DNA of 37,516 bases from Acidovorax sp. GW101-3H11 (GCF_001633105.1 NZ_LUKZ01000023.1:112873-150388); one strand, 5' to 3'. Positions 24,032-33,725 are shown, counted from the stretch's first letter. Program-made: numbers and translations. The notes: a model not told the origin generated them from the letters alone.

Positions 24032-25195
24032 TCAGTTATCCCGTGCCGCCTTGGCCGTATCCGGGAAGTCGCTGAACACGCCATCCACACCCAGGTTGTA
24101 GAACAGCTTGTACTCAGCCTTGGGGTCGCCCTTGAAGTCCGATGCCAGGCGCCGGGCTTCGCTGCGGAAGGTGTAGGGGTGCACCATCAGGCCTTCGGCG
24201 TGGGCGTTTTTCACCACGTCGGTGGGGGGCATCATCACGCGGTCGCGGTCGTCGATCTTGCCGTCGCTGTTCAAGTCGTCGGGCTTGCCGTCCTTGTTGG
24301 CGTCCACCTGCTTGGAGGGGATCAGGTACGGCTTCCAGGGGCCAATGCCGTCAGCGTAGGTCTTGACTTCCTTGAGGCCTGCGGGGGTGAGCAGGCTGGC
24401 GAAGGTGCGCTTATCACCGGCCACGGCAAAGTCGTAGGGCTTGTCGTAGGGGGCGACCAGCGACATGGTGCCATCCGGATTCACATCGTCTGCGTCCACC
24501 AGCTGCACCAGGCGGATCTGCGTCTTGGTGCGCAGGTATTTGAGGTTGGACACCTCGAACGACTGCACGATGACGGGCGAGGTCTTGCTGGTGTAGCCGT
24601 ACTGGGCCAGCACGTCCAGCAGGCGGTCTTCCAGCTTCAGGCCCAGGTTGACGTGGTAAGTGGGGTGCTTGGTTTCGGGGTACACGCCCACCGTGCGGCC
24701 GGCCTTGGTGCCTTCGCTCTTGGCCAGGTCCAGCACTTCCTGCAGCGTGGGGATCTGGTACTTGCCGTTGTGCGACTGGTCGCGCTCGGCCATGGGCTGA
24801 ATGGCGCGCAGGGTCTTGATTTCGGCCAGGGTGAAGTCCGAGGCGAACCAGCCTTCTTCTTCCACGCCGTCCACCATCTTCTTGGTCTTGCGGTTGGCAA
24901 ATTCAGCACGGGTGGACACATCGGTGGTGCCGGTGATGTTGGGCTCGTGGCGGGCGATCAGCACGCCGTCCTTGGTGGCCACCAGGTCGGGCTCGATGAA
25001 GTCGGCACCCAGCTCGACGGCGCGCTTGTAGCTCTCCAGCGTGTGCTCGGGCAGGTAGCCGCTGGCACCACGGTGGCCAATCACCAGGGGCTTGTCGCCC
25101 TTCAATGTGGGGTAGGGGCTGTCGTCGTTGCCACCGCAGGCTGCCAGCATGGCCGCCAGGGCCAGAACTCCCCACTTCGCACCAGAAATGTGCAT
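24032..25195 (-). CDS. Glycerophosphodiester phosphodiesterase lipoprotein with Ca-binding-like insert
   Basis: A 387-residue GDPD family enzyme, GlpQ-like. The signal peptide ends in a lipobox ([10 protein letters not shown]). The catalytic domain has [19 protein letters not shown] (HRGA and E), then [20 protein letters not shown] (E, D and the second H) and YPETKHP, the active-site set of the family. It splits glycerophosphodiesters into glycerol 3-phosphate and an alcohol, in the periplasm or at the outer membrane. At about residues 295-320 a segment [20 protein letters not shown] looks like two dockerin or EF-hand style calcium loops. The ATG at 25195 has a GAGGAGAAGAGC ribosome binding site. 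The gene is divergent from gdhA. Confidence 0.93.
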   Translation of the reverse strand: MHISGAKWGVLALAAMLAACGGNDDSPYPTLKGDKPLVIGHRGASGYLPEHTLESYKRAVELGADFIEPDLVATKDGVLIARHEPNITGTTDVSTRAEFANRKTKKMVDGVEEEGWFASDFTLAEIKTLRAIQPMAERDQSHNGKYQIPTLQEVLDLAKSEGTKAGRTVGVYPETKHPTYHVNLGLKLEDRLLDVLAQYGYTSKTSPVIVQSFEVSNLKYLRTKTQIRLVQLVDADDVNPDGTMSLVAPYDKPYDFAVAGDKRTFASLLTPAGLKEVKTYADGIGPWKPYLIPSKQVDANKDGKPDDLNSDGKIDDRDRVMMPPTDVVKNAHAEGLMVHPYTFRSEARRLASDFKGDPKAEYKLFYNLGVDGVFSDFPDTAKAARDN

Positions 25196-25312
25196 GCTCT
25201 TCTCCTCGTTGTGTTTAGAACCGCCGAACTGTGGGCCCGCCTTGTGACAAGGCCGTGACGCCCTTTTTGCCAACCGGTGACGGTTTTTTGCACCGCCACC
25301 AGATGCACCAAC

Positions 25313-25335
25313 ATGTGGCAAGTCACCCGCCACAT
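25313..25335. promoter_or_regulatory. Inverted repeat ATGTGGC-n9-GCCACAT in the glpQ-like/gdhA divergent region
   Basis: The two 7-base arms at 25313-25319 and 25329-25335 are perfect complements. The site lies upstream of the proposed gdhA promoter and could be an operator for either divergent gene. No regulator can be named from sequence. Confidence 0.4.
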
Positions 25336-25344
25336 TCCCCACCA

Positions 25345-25375
25345 TTGTGCAGAGACATCTGCATAAGCGTATAAC
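25345..25375 (+). promoter_or_regulatory. Possible gdhA promoter with an embedded palindrome
   Basis: A TTGTGC (25345-25350) and a TATAAC (25370-25375), 19 bases apart, are a fair sigma-70 pair with a long spacer. The palindrome TGCAGA-GACA-TCTGCA at 25348-25363 overlaps the -35 box and the spacer, where a bound repressor would block polymerase. The gdhA ATG is at 25443. Confidence 0.42.
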
Positions 25376-25442
25376 TTTTGAACATAATTCGATGTTGCAG
25401 CGCGCCATTGCCTGCTTTTTTGATACCGAAGGTCTTCCACCA

Positions 25443-26786
25443 ATGAAACACGCGTCCGCAGGCAGCTTCCTTTCCCATGTCGCCCTCCGCAATCCGGGTC
25501 AGCCCGAATTCCTGCAGGCCGTCACCGAAGTCATGGAGAGCCTGTGGCCGTTCATTGCCGAGCACCCCCGCTATGCCGAGCATGGGCTGCTGGAGCGGCT
25601 GGTGGAGCCCGAGCGCATCGTGATGTTCCGCGTGTCGTGGGTGGACGACCACGGCACGGTGCAGGTCAACCGGGGCTACCGCATCCAGCACAGCATGGCG
25701 ATTGGCCCGTTCAAGGGCGGCATCCGCTTCCACCCGTCGGTGAACCTGTCGGTGCTGAAGTTTCTGGCGTTCGAGCAGACCTTCAAGAACGCGCTGACCA
25801 CGCTGCCCATGGGCGGCGGCAAAGGTGGCAGCGACTTCGACCCCAAGGGCCGCAGCCCCGGTGAAGTGATGCGCTTTTGCCAGGCCTTTGTGTCCGAGCT
25901 GTTCCGCCATGTGGGCGCCGACACCGATGTGCCCGCAGGCGACATCGGCGTGGGCGGCCGCGAGGTGGGCTTCATGGCGGGCATGATGAAGAAGCTCTCC
26001 AACCGGGCGGACTGCGTGTTCACCGGCAAAGGGCTGTCGTTTGGCGGCTCGCTGATCCGCCCCGAGGCCACGGGCTATGGCACGGTGTACTTTGCGCAAG
26101 AGATGCTGCGCGCCAACGGCCGCTCGCTGGACGGCCTGCGCGTGTCGGTGTCGGGCTCGGGCAATGTGGCGCAGTACGCGGTGGAAAAGGCCCTGCAGCT
26201 GGGCGCCAAGGTGATCACCGTGTCGGATTCGAGCGGCACCATCGTGGACGAGGACGGCTTCACGCCCGAGAAGCTCGCCATCCTGATGGACGTGAAGAAC
26301 CACCACTACGGCCGCGTGAGCGACTACGCCGAGCGCACCGGTGTGAAGTTTGAGGCCGGTGTGCGCCCCTGGCATGTGCCGGTGGACGTGGCCCTGCCCT
26401 GCGCCACCCAGAACGAGCTGGACGCGCGCGACGCCGCCACCCTGATCAAAAACGGTGTGGTCTGCGTGGCCGAGGGGGCCAACATGCCCTCGACCATCGA
26501 GGCCGCCAAGGTCTTTGAAGCCGCTGGCGTGCTGTATGCGCCCGGCAAGGCCAGCAACGCAGGGGGCGTGGCCACCTCGGGCCTGGAGATGAGCCAGAAC
26601 GCCGCCCGCCTGGCCTGGCCGCGCGAAGAGGTCGATGCCCGCCTGCTGCAGATCATGCAGGGCATCCACGCGGCCTGCCTGCGCTATGGCAAACACGCCG
26701 ATGGCCGCGTGAGCTATGTGGACGGCGCCAATATCGCGGGCTTTGTGAAGGTGGCCGACGCGATGCTGGCGCAGGGCGTGGTCTAG
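25443..26786 (+). CDS. gdhA: NADP-type glutamate dehydrogenase
   Basis: A 447-residue enzyme of the usual size for the hexameric bacterial form. The substrate domain has [20 protein letters not shown] and [19 protein letters not shown], with the catalytic lysines and the conserved Asp in [15 protein letters not shown]. The coenzyme domain has [20 protein letters not shown] preference is inferred from length and from the similarity to E. coli GdhA ([12 protein letters not shown]). It makes glutamate from 2-oxoglutarate and ammonium. The ATG at 25443 has a weak ribosome binding site. The upstream region contains two inverted repeats, suggesting regulation. An alpha/beta-hydrolase lipoprotein gene follows. 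Confidence 0.96.
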   Translation: MKHASAGSFLSHVALRNPGQPEFLQAVTEVMESLWPFIAEHPRYAEHGLLERLVEPERIVMFRVSWVDDHGTVQVNRGYRIQHSMAIGPFKGGIRFHPSVNLSVLKFLAFEQTFKNALTTLPMGGGKGGSDFDPKGRSPGEVMRFCQAFVSELFRHVGADTDVPAGDIGVGGREVGFMAGMMKKLSNRADCVFTGKGLSFGGSLIRPEATGYGTVYFAQEMLRANGRSLDGLRVSVSGSGNVAQYAVEKALQLGAKVITVSDSSGTIVDEDGFTPEKLAILMDVKNHHYGRVSDYAERTGVKFEAGVRPWHVPVDVALPCATQNELDARDAATLIKNGVVCVAEGANMPSTIEAAKVFEAAGVLYAPGKASNAGGVATSGLEMSQNAARLAWPREEVDARLLQIMQGIHAACLRYGKHADGRVSYVDGANIAGFVKVADAMLAQGVV

Positions 26787-26829
26787 GCTAGCCCCAAAAT
26801 CCCCCGCAAAAGAGGAGAAAAGGCAGGAG

Positions 26830-26849
26830 GTTGCCCCCCATTGGGCAAC
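26830..26849 (+). other. Small inverted repeat after gdhA
   Basis: The arms GTTGCCC and GGGCAAC enclose a CCCATT-like loop. No T-run follows, so it is at best a weak terminator or an RNA hairpin at the gdhA 3' end. Confidence 0.35.
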
Positions 26850-26882
26850 GTTCTCAGCACAATGGGCACAGAGCGTGCATGG

Positions 26883-26918
26883 AGGACAGAACTTTCCGGC
26901 ATCGCACCGCTCTGTCCT
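26883..26918 (+). promoter_or_regulatory. Hairpin just upstream of the hydrolase lipoprotein start
   Basis: The arms AGGACAGA (26883-26890) and TCTGTCCT (26911-26918) are perfect complements and end 4 bases before the ATG at 26923. The only purine-rich ribosome-binding-like sequence (GGAGGA at 26881-26886) sits in the left arm, which leaves no normal site next to the start. Confidence 0.4.
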
Positions 26919-26922
26919 CTTC

Positions 26923-27756
26923 ATGAAACGCACCCCTGCCCTGATTTCCCTGGCGCTGGCCATTGCCGTCCTGGCGGGCTGCGCCACCCTCGACGCCAAG
27001 CAGCGCGAGTGGATCTTCCAGCCCAGTGACCGCAGCTGGGGCGGCGCCCCCTCCACCGAAGGCATGGAGGATGTGTGGATCGACTTCCAGTCCGACACCA
27101 GTGGCAAGGCCGAGCGCCTGCACGGCCTGTGGCTGCCCCACGAGCGCAAGGATGCGCCCGTGCTGCTCTACCTGCACGGCGCGCGCTGGAACGTGGCGGG
27201 CTCGTCCAACCGCATCCGGCGCATGCAGGAGCTGGGTTTTTCGGTGCTGGCCATCGACTACCGGGGGTTTGGCCGCAGCAGCGCGGGCCTGCCGTCCGAG
27301 GCCTCGGCCGCCGAGGACGCCCGCGCCGCCTGGGCCTGGCTGGCGCAGCACAAGCCGAGCAAGCCCCGCTACATCTTTGGCCACTCGCTCGGCGGCGCGA
27401 TTGCCATCGACCTGGCGCGCCAGGTGCAGGATGAGCAGGGCACCATCGTCGAAGGCACCTTTACCAGCATTCCTGAGGTGGTCAGCACCTTCAAGTGGGG
27501 CTGGCTGCCGGTGTCGGGGCTGATCACGCAGCGGTTTGAATCCGTGCGCAAGGTGGCGGAAATCGGCTCGCCCCTGCTGGTGGTGCATGGCAGCGAGGAC
27601 AGCCTGATCCGGCCCAGCCTGGGCCGCAAGCTGTACGAGGCGGCGGCAGAGCCCAAGCGGTTTGTGCTGGTGGAGGGTGGCTCGCACCACAACACCAACG
27701 CCGTGGGCCAGGGCCTGTACCGCGAGGCGATGGTGGCGCTGTTCAAGCTGAAGTAA
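26923..27756 (+). CDS. Alpha/beta-hydrolase lipoprotein
   Basis: A 277-residue exported hydrolase. The signal peptide MKRTPALISLALAIAVLAGC ends with a lipobox LAGC. The hydrolase fold shows VLLYLHGARWNVAGSSNR (oxyanion loop), the nucleophile elbow GHSLGGAIAIDLA (Ser), then VHGSEDSLIRPSLG (Asp) and EGGSHHNTN (His). It resembles the YfhR/FrsA-like BEM46 group, whose substrates are mostly unknown. The start at 26923 is set by the lipobox distance; an in-frame GTG at 26875 would add residues without a signal peptide. A perfect hairpin covers the region before the start. The gene converges on a serine hydrolase gene with 45 bases between. Confidence 0.9.
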   Translation: MKRTPALISLALAIAVLAGCATLDAKQREWIFQPSDRSWGGAPSTEGMEDVWIDFQSDTSGKAERLHGLWLPHERKDAPVLLYLHGARWNVAGSSNRIRRMQELGFSVLAIDYRGFGRSSAGLPSEASAAEDARAAWAWLAQHKPSKPRYIFGHSLGGAIAIDLARQVQDEQGTIVEGTFTSIPEVVSTFKWGWLPVSGLITQRFESVRKVAEIGSPLLVVHGSEDSLIRPSLGRKLYEAAAEPKRFVLVEGGSHHNTNAVGQGLYREAMVALFKLK

Positions 27757-27801
27757 GCGCCGAGGCCAAAGCCCAGGCGCTGTCACCTCAACGCAGAAAC
27801 C

Positions 27802-29145
27802 TCAGCGCCGCACCGCCTGCGCCAGTGCCGCCCAGGCCTTGAGCGTGAGCGGATGGGTAAAGGCCGCGCCCGCCACCGGGTGCGACGAGAGCTTGATCAC
27901 CACCATCTCAGCGGCAGGGTTCACGTGGATGAACTGGCCGTGGATGCCTGCGGCCTCCCAGGCGCCGTCGGCGTTGTGCAGCACCCACCACTGGTTGCGG
28001 TAGCTGTAGCCGGGGCGAAACGCCATGCCGCCCATCTTGAACTTCTCGCGGTCGCCGCCCTTGGCGGTGTCGTCGATCACGGCCTTATCAAAAATCTTCT
28101 GGCCGTTGTAGCTGCCGCCCAGGCGCAGCATTTCGCCAAACCGCGCCAGGTCGCGCGCCGTGGCGTTGAGCCCCGCGCCCTGCAGCGGTGTGCCCACGCT
28201 GTCCACCATCACGTGGGCGTCTTCCTCCATGCCCAGCTTCTGCCAGACGTTGTCGCTCATCAGCTCGGCCCAGTGTTTGCCCGTGGCGCGCGAAACGATC
28301 CAGCCCAGCACCTCGGAATGCACGGTGCGGTACACAAAACCTGCGCCGTGTTCGCCTTCCTTCTTGAGCGTCTTGAGGAAGTCATACACATTGGTCGGCC
28401 CCTGGTAGCCCGGCGGGCGCGGCAGCATGCCGCTGGACCAGCTGTAGCCAAAAATTTCGGTGGTGGGGTCGGTGTAGACCTCGCGGAAGCGCACGGCCCC
28501 CGTCATGTCCATCACCTCGCGCACCTTCATGTCGCCCCAGGCCGAGTCGGCCAGCTCGGGCACGTACTTGGTCACCAGCGCGTTGGGGTCAATCTTGCCC
28601 TCGTGCGCCAGCTGCGCCGCCATCAGGCCGGTGAACGACTTGGTGACCGAGAACAGCAGGTGCGGCGTGTACGGCTTCATCTGGTTGTCGTAGCGCTCGT
28701 ACACCACGCGGCCCTTGTGCATCACCACCAGCGCATCGGTGTAGGTGCGGGTGAGCCACTGGTCCACCGTGATGGGCTGGCCCTTGTCGTCGTCAAACAC
28801 CACGCTGCCCAGGGGTTTGGGGTCTGCAGGCAAGGCTGATGCGGCCGCCCCGCCCCGGCGGATGTTGTGCGTGGGCTGCAGCTCGCGCAGGTGCTGCAGC
28901 GCCCAGCGCATCTGCGGGTATTTGAAGGAATTGCTCAAATCCACCCGCTGCGCGCCCTCGGGCGGGAAGGTGGTCATGTAGCCCAGCTTGTCCAGTGTCA
29001 CGCTCTCGGGCGCGGGCAGTGCCGGGGCCTGGGCCTGGGCGGCCAGGGCGGTGCCCAGGGCGGCCAGCGCCAACGCGCCGCGCAGCCGGGTGGCCACGGC
29101 GGGGCGCCAGCCCTGGGGCGCCCGGGGGGTGGTGATCTTGTGCAT
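27802..29145 (-). CDS. Serine hydrolase of the beta-lactamase class C family (SxxK type)
   Basis: A 447-residue exported protein. The signal region runs to about ALGTALAAQAQA. The penicillin-binding-like fold has the SxxK motif in LLFSVTKSFTGLMAAQLA, a Tyr near VYRTVHSEVLGWIV in the position of the YxN loop, and a late HGQFIHVNP. Such enzymes include esterases and amidases as well as beta-lactamases, and resistance cannot be inferred. The distance from the start to SxxK is longer than in typical AmpC (about residue 190), which fits the 6-aminohexanoate-dimer hydrolase/esterase branch. The ATG at 29145 has an AGGAGA site. Upstream is a (TTGTG)n tract at 29158-29188. Confidence 0.88.
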   Translation of the reverse strand: MHKITTPRAPQGWRPAVATRLRGALALAALGTALAAQAQAPALPAPESVTLDKLGYMTTFPPEGAQRVDLSNSFKYPQMRWALQHLRELQPTHNIRRGGAAASALPADPKPLGSVVFDDDKGQPITVDQWLTRTYTDALVVMHKGRVVYERYDNQMKPYTPHLLFSVTKSFTGLMAAQLAHEGKIDPNALVTKYVPELADSAWGDMKVREVMDMTGAVRFREVYTDPTTEIFGYSWSSGMLPRPPGYQGPTNVYDFLKTLKKEGEHGAGFVYRTVHSEVLGWIVSRATGKHWAELMSDNVWQKLGMEEDAHVMVDSVGTPLQGAGLNATARDLARFGEMLRLGGSYNGQKIFDKAVIDDTAKGGDREKFKMGGMAFRPGYSYRNQWWVLHNADGAWEAAGIHGQFIHVNPAAEMVVIKLSSHPVAGAAFTHPLTLKAWAALAQAVRR

Positions 29146-29157
29146 GGGATGTCTCCT

Positions 29158-29188
29158 GGTTGTTGTGTTGTGTTGTGTGTTGTTGTGC
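29158..29188. repeat. TTGTG-type simple repeat in the 5' leader of the serine hydrolase
   Basis: A low-complexity run of TTGTG and TTGTTG units. On the transcribed reverse strand it reads as CAACA-rich, directly before the AGGAGA ribosome binding site. A shorter CAACAACA occurs before the Bug gene start at 10764. Confidence 0.7.
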
Positions 29189-29345
29189 GGCTGCCTGGGC
29201 CCGGCCAGCCGCACCAGCATGGTGCTGCGCCGCCGGGCCTGCCCCCTGTCACCCGCGCGACGCAGGTCACACACCAGTTCTCACCACCGCTCACAAGCCC
29301 CGCGCGGCACGGCGCCCACGCCCCATCTGGTACCCTCAGACAGAT

Positions 29346-30590
29346 ATGTCTGCCCCCTCCGCCACCGCCCTGCCTGCGGCCCCCGCTCCTGTCTCGATCC
29401 ATCCCGGCCTGGCCATTCTGGTGCTGGCCCTGCTGCTGTCCATCCAGCCCGTCACCACCGACCTGTACCTGCCCGCCCTGCCCGCGCTCACCCGCAGCCT
29501 GGGCGCACCGCTGTCGGCGGCGCAGCTCACCCTGAGCGGCCTGCTGCTGGCGTTTGGCTGCTCGCAGATGGTGTGGGGCCCGCTGTCCGACCGGTTTGGC
29601 CGCCGCCCCGTGCTGCTGGCGGGGCTGAGCATCTACACCGTGGCCTCGGTGGGCAGCGCTCTGGCGCCCAGCATGGCGCTGCTCATCGTGTGGCGCATTG
29701 CCCAGGGCGCGGCCATGGGCGCGGTGGTGATGTGCGCGCGCGCCATCGTGCGCGACCTGTATACGCCGCTGGAGGGCGCACGCGCCATGTCCAAGGCGCT
29801 CACCGGCCTGGGCATCGTGGCCTGCATCTGCGCGCCGCTGGGCGGGCTGCTGAGCGAATGGCTGGGCTGGCGCGCGGCGCTGTCTGCCTTGACGGTGTAC
29901 GCGCTCGTCACCCTGGCCCTGGTGGCCCTGCGCATGCCCGAAACACTGGCACAGCGCAACCCGCAGGCCCTGCAGCCGCGCGCACTGGCGGGCACCTGGA
30001 TGCATGTGCTGAAGAGCCCCACCTTCTGGGCGTTTTCGCTGCAGACCACCGCCACCTACGGCGGGCTGTTCACGTTTCTGGCGGCGTCGTCGTTTGTCTA
30101 TATCGACGTGCTGGGCCTCTCGCGCACGCAGTTTGGCTGGACCATGGCCTCGGCCTGCGCGGCCTACCTGGGCGGCACCTTTTTGTGCCGCCGCCTGCTG
30201 GCCCGCCACGGCCTGCAGCGCACGGTGGCCATTGCCGGGGGGCTGAGCGTGGCAGGCGGCACGCTGATGGCGCTGGTGGCCTGGATGGGCTGGCACCACC
30301 CCTGGGCCTTGCTACTGCCGTTTTACCTGTTCATGCTGGGCCATGGCATCCACCAGCCCTGCGGGCAAAGTGGCGCCGTGGGGCCGTTTCCGCAAGCGGC
30401 GGGCGTGGCGTCGGCCCTCAACGGTTTCATGATGATGCTGGCGGCCTTTGCGATTGGCGGCTGGCTGGGCCAGCGGCTGGATGGCACGGTGTGGCCGCTG
30501 GTCAACGGCATCTGGTTCTGGTCGGTGGTGCTGGCCCTCATTTCGTGGACGCTGGTGCAGAAGTTTGGAGCCGCCCGTGACCGCGCCTGA
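29346..30590 (+). CDS. Bcr/CflA-type multidrug exporter (major facilitator superfamily)
   Basis: A 414-residue membrane protein with about twelve hydrophobic helices. The first has the Bcr/CflA mark [17 protein letters not shown]. The MFS motif A is [17 protein letters not shown] after helix 2, and motif C-like [17 protein letters not shown] appears in helix 5. The family pumps drugs such as bicyclomycin or chloramphenicol, sulfonamides or small metabolites by proton antiport; the substrate here cannot be told. The start ATG at 29346 lies in a small palindrome (CAGACAGATATGTCTG); no strong ribosome binding site is seen. It overlaps miaA by 14 bases, so the two form an operon that continues to the LolD-like ATPase gene. 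Confidence 0.92.
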   Translation: MSAPSATALPAAPAPVSIHPGLAILVLALLLSIQPVTTDLYLPALPALTRSLGAPLSAAQLTLSGLLLAFGCSQMVWGPLSDRFGRRPVLLAGLSIYTVASVGSALAPSMALLIVWRIAQGAAMGAVVMCARAIVRDLYTPLEGARAMSKALTGLGIVACICAPLGGLLSEWLGWRAALSALTVYALVTLALVALRMPETLAQRNPQALQPRALAGTWMHVLKSPTFWAFSLQTTATYGGLFTFLAASSFVYIDVLGLSRTQFGWTMASACAAYLGGTFLCRRLLARHGLQRTVAIAGGLSVAGGTLMALVAWMGWHHPWALLLPFYLFMLGHGIHQPCGQSGAVGPFPQAAGVASALNGFMMMLAAFAIGGWLGQRLDGTVWPLVNGIWFWSVVLALISWTLVQKFGAARDRA

Positions 30591-31586
30591 GCCCCACAAC
30601 GACCTGCCCCTGATCGCCCTGGCAGGCCCCACCGCATCCGGCAAAACCGCCGGTGCCCTGGCGCTGGCCGCCGTGCTGGGCAAGCAGGGCCAGCCGGTCG
30701 AGATCGTCAGCGTGGATTCGGCCCTGGTGTACCGGGGCATGGACATTGGCACCGCCAAGCCCACGCCGGACGAGCGCGCCTTTGTCCCGCACCACCTCAT
30801 CGACATCCGCGACCCGCTGCAGGCCTACAGCGCCGCCGAGTTTGTGCAAGACGCCACCCGGCTCATCGCCGAGATCCGCGCACGCGGCGCCCTGCCGCTG
30901 CTGGTGGGCGGCACCATGCTGTACTTCAAGGCGCTGTTCGACGGCATCGACGACATGCCCGCCGCCGACCCCGAGGTGCGCGCCAAGATCGAGGCCCAGG
31001 CCGCCGAGCAGGGCTGGCCCGCAATGCATGCCGAGCTGGCGCGCGTGGACCCGGTCACGGCGGCCCGTCTGGCCCCCGGCGACAGCCAGCGCATCCAGCG
31101 CGCGCTGGAGGTGTGGCAGGTGTCCGGCCAGCCGCTGTCGAGCTTCCATACTACAAAAAAAGGAGCTAACAACGCTTTACCAGAGCGCGGAAACGCCCTT
31201 TTTTCCTTGGAACCCGACGACCGCGCCTGGCTGCACGACCGCATTGCCCAGCGTTTTGACGCCATGCTGGCCGGTGGCTTCATCGACGAGGTGAAGGCCC
31301 TGCGCGCACGCGGCGACCTGCACCCCGACCTGCCCGCCATGCGCTGCGTGGGTTACCGCCAGGTGTGGGACGAGCTGGACTTCATCGCCGCGCAAGCGCC
31401 CGGCCGCCCCATCAACATGGGCCTGCTGCGTGAACGCGGCATTGCCGCCACGCGCCAGCTGGCCAAGCGCCAGATCACCTGGCTGCGCAGCATGCCGCAG
31501 CGCCACACCATCGCCTGCGACCACCCCCACGCCGTGGCCCAACTGGTGCAGGCCGTGCTGCAGCGGCTCGCGCAGCGCGCCCCATC

Positions 31587-31590
<4 letters not shown>
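30577..31590 (+). CDS. miaA: tRNA dimethylallyltransferase with a repeat insert
   Basis: A 337-residue MiaA. It has the P-loop [17 protein letters not shown], then [37 protein letters not shown] and [16 protein letters not shown], all characteristic. It adds the dimethylallyl group to A37 of tRNAs that read UNN codons. The start is a GTG at 30577 with GGAG 7 bases upstream, overlapping the exporter stop. Between SGQPLSS and FSLEPDDR lies an AT-rich stretch ([19 protein letters not shown]) from repeat copy 6, in the region after the DMAPP-binding domain, where the family tolerates variation. It overlaps the ATPase gene by 4 bases. The call is firm. Confidence 0.96.
31147..31212 (+). repeat. 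Interspersed two-hairpin repeat, copy 6 (inside miaA)
   Basis: Forward copy: an eroded first stem ATACTACAAAAAAAGGAGCT, then AACAACGCTTTACCAGAGCGC, and a tail GCCCTTTTTTCCTTGGAA. Read in frame as [19 protein letters not shown], which lines up residue for residue with the peptide of copy 1 (K, A, N, P, G-N, F in register). Confidence 0.75.
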
Positions 31591-32240
<650 letters not shown>

Positions 32241-32398
32241 AGCCGCGCGCCAGGCCTGCAGCGGCACAACAGCCGGGGTACACGGGTTGCCCCGCGCACC
32301 CCGGATGCGGCAGCCCCACCAGGAACCCTGTGCCTTGCACTCCGGCCCACCTTGCTCGCCGCAGGCGCCCGGCACATGCGCCTTTGTATCCATTCGTG

Positions 32399-32427
32399 TT
32401 GTCCTCGGCATCCCCCAAACGTATGAT
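32399..32427 (+). promoter_or_regulatory. Likely sigma-70 promoter of the LuxR-type gene
   Basis: TTGTCC (32399-32404) and TATGAT (32422-32427) are separated by 17 bases, an ideal spacing, in a GC-rich background. The start codon at 32473 is about 40 bases downstream. Confidence 0.6.
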
Positions 32428-32472
32428 TTGGCAGACTGCACGGCCCGATCGCCCCCCCCGGAACGAGGACCC

Positions 32473-33669
32473 ATGACCACGCTGCCGACCTACGCCCACA
32501 ACGACATCGGAATGCCAGGCCTGATCCGCAGCGTCTACGACGCGGCCCTGGACGCGAGTCGGTGGCAGGAGTTCCTGGCGCGCTTCGCCGCCGAGTTCTC
32601 GTCGCAGACCACGATGATCTTTGGGCAGGATTTCTCCGACGGGTCGGTGGAGGTGACGGGTGGGACGACCTCGCTCGCCGCCCACCATGGGGTGGACGAA
32701 GATTCCATGGCCAGCTTTGCGGCCCACTACTGCCGCACCAATGTCTGGACGCAGGACGAGCGCATGCACCACGAGGGCCGCATCGTCAATGGGTCCAAGT
32801 TCTATCCGGACAAACATCTGCCGCGCACCGAATGGCACTGCGACTGGCTTCGTCCGCTCGACCTGTTCTACACACTGGCGGCGGTGGTCGAAAAGCGCAG
32901 GCACCGCTCCTTCAACGTCACGGCCGTGCGCAGCAAGCGCTGCGGCCCCTACACGGCCGACGAGGAGCTGCGGCTGCAGTCGCTGGTGCCACACCTGCAG
33001 ACGGCGTTTGCACTGCACCGGCGCCTGCACCGCGCCGAGGCCCTCGCGCATGCATCGCTGTCGGTGATAGAGAGCCTGCCCATGGGCGTGGTGCTGCTGG
33101 GCGAAGGCGCCTGCCTGCTGCACGCCAACGGCCGCGCGCACACACTGGCCCAGTCCAGCGGGCTGCTGTGCATCCACGAACGCGACGGCCTGCACGCCAC
33201 GCAGCATGCCGACGACCAGCGCCTGCAGGCCGCCATGCGGGCCGTGGTGGCCACACCCACCGGCGCACCCATGCACGCGGGCACCAGCATGCGGCTGCGC
33301 AGCCTGGCAGGCAGCGAGCTGCATGTGATGGTGGCGCCGCTGCCGCACTGGTCCGAGCCCTTTGGCGCCCATGCCTGTGGCGCCATCTTCATCAGCAACC
33401 CGGCCAGCGCGCTGCAGTCGCTCGAAGGGGTGCTGCGCAGCCTGTACGGACTCACGCCCGCCGAAGCCCGGCTGGCCCAGGCGCTGGTCAATGGCTTGTC
33501 GCTGCAGGAATATGCCGATCAGCAGTCGGTGTCCATCCACACCGTGCGCAGCCAGTTCCGCACCATCGCCACCAAGGCGGGCGTGGGGCGGCAGACGGAT
33601 TTTGTGCGCGCCGTGCTCACCGGCCCGGCGATGCTGCAGCGGGCCGTGGGGACGCGGGCCATGCCCTGA
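32473..33669 (+). CDS. LuxR-type transcriptional regulator
   Basis: A 398-residue protein with a C-terminal LuxR-family helix-turn-helix at about 330-390 (GLTPAEARLAQALVNGLSLQ, then EYADQQSVSIHTVRSQFRTI and ATKAGV). The N-terminal 300 residues have no recognisable response-regulator receiver or autoinducer domain. They include an HYCRTNVWTQDERM region and could be a PAS-like sensor fold at about 200-310 (SVIESLPMGVVLLGEGACLL). The signal is unknown. The start ATG at 32473 has GAGGACCC before it and a good promoter upstream. The gene lies between the LolD-like ATPase and the FtsX permease, whose expression it might govern, though this is only a guess from position. Confidence 0.87.
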   Translation: MTTLPTYAHNDIGMPGLIRSVYDAALDASRWQEFLARFAAEFSSQTTMIFGQDFSDGSVEVTGGTTSLAAHHGVDEDSMASFAAHYCRTNVWTQDERMHHEGRIVNGSKFYPDKHLPRTEWHCDWLRPLDLFYTLAAVVEKRRHRSFNVTAVRSKRCGPYTADEELRLQSLVPHLQTAFALHRRLHRAEALAHASLSVIESLPMGVVLLGEGACLLHANGRAHTLAQSSGLLCIHERDGLHATQHADDQRLQAAMRAVVATPTGAPMHAGTSMRLRSLAGSELHVMVAPLPHWSEPFGAHACGAIFISNPASALQSLEGVLRSLYGLTPAEARLAQALVNGLSLQEYADQQSVSIHTVRSQFRTIATKAGVGRQTDFVRAVLTGPAMLQRAVGTRAMP

Positions 33670-33725
33670 AGTACCAGCGCATGCACACGCTTGGGTGTTG
33701 ACACCGGCCAGCATTCAAAAATAGA

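Noticed and set aside
27802..29145. The SxxK serine hydrolase as a beta-lactamase resistance gene
   Set aside because: The fold is shared with many esterases and amidases, the SxxK site lies unusually far from the start, and no clear KTG motif could be placed.
29346..30590. The exporter as a specific bicyclomycin or chloramphenicol resistance gene
   Set aside because: Only the family can be recognised; substrate specificity is not readable from the sequence, and the operon with miaA looks like a chromosomal housekeeping arrangement.
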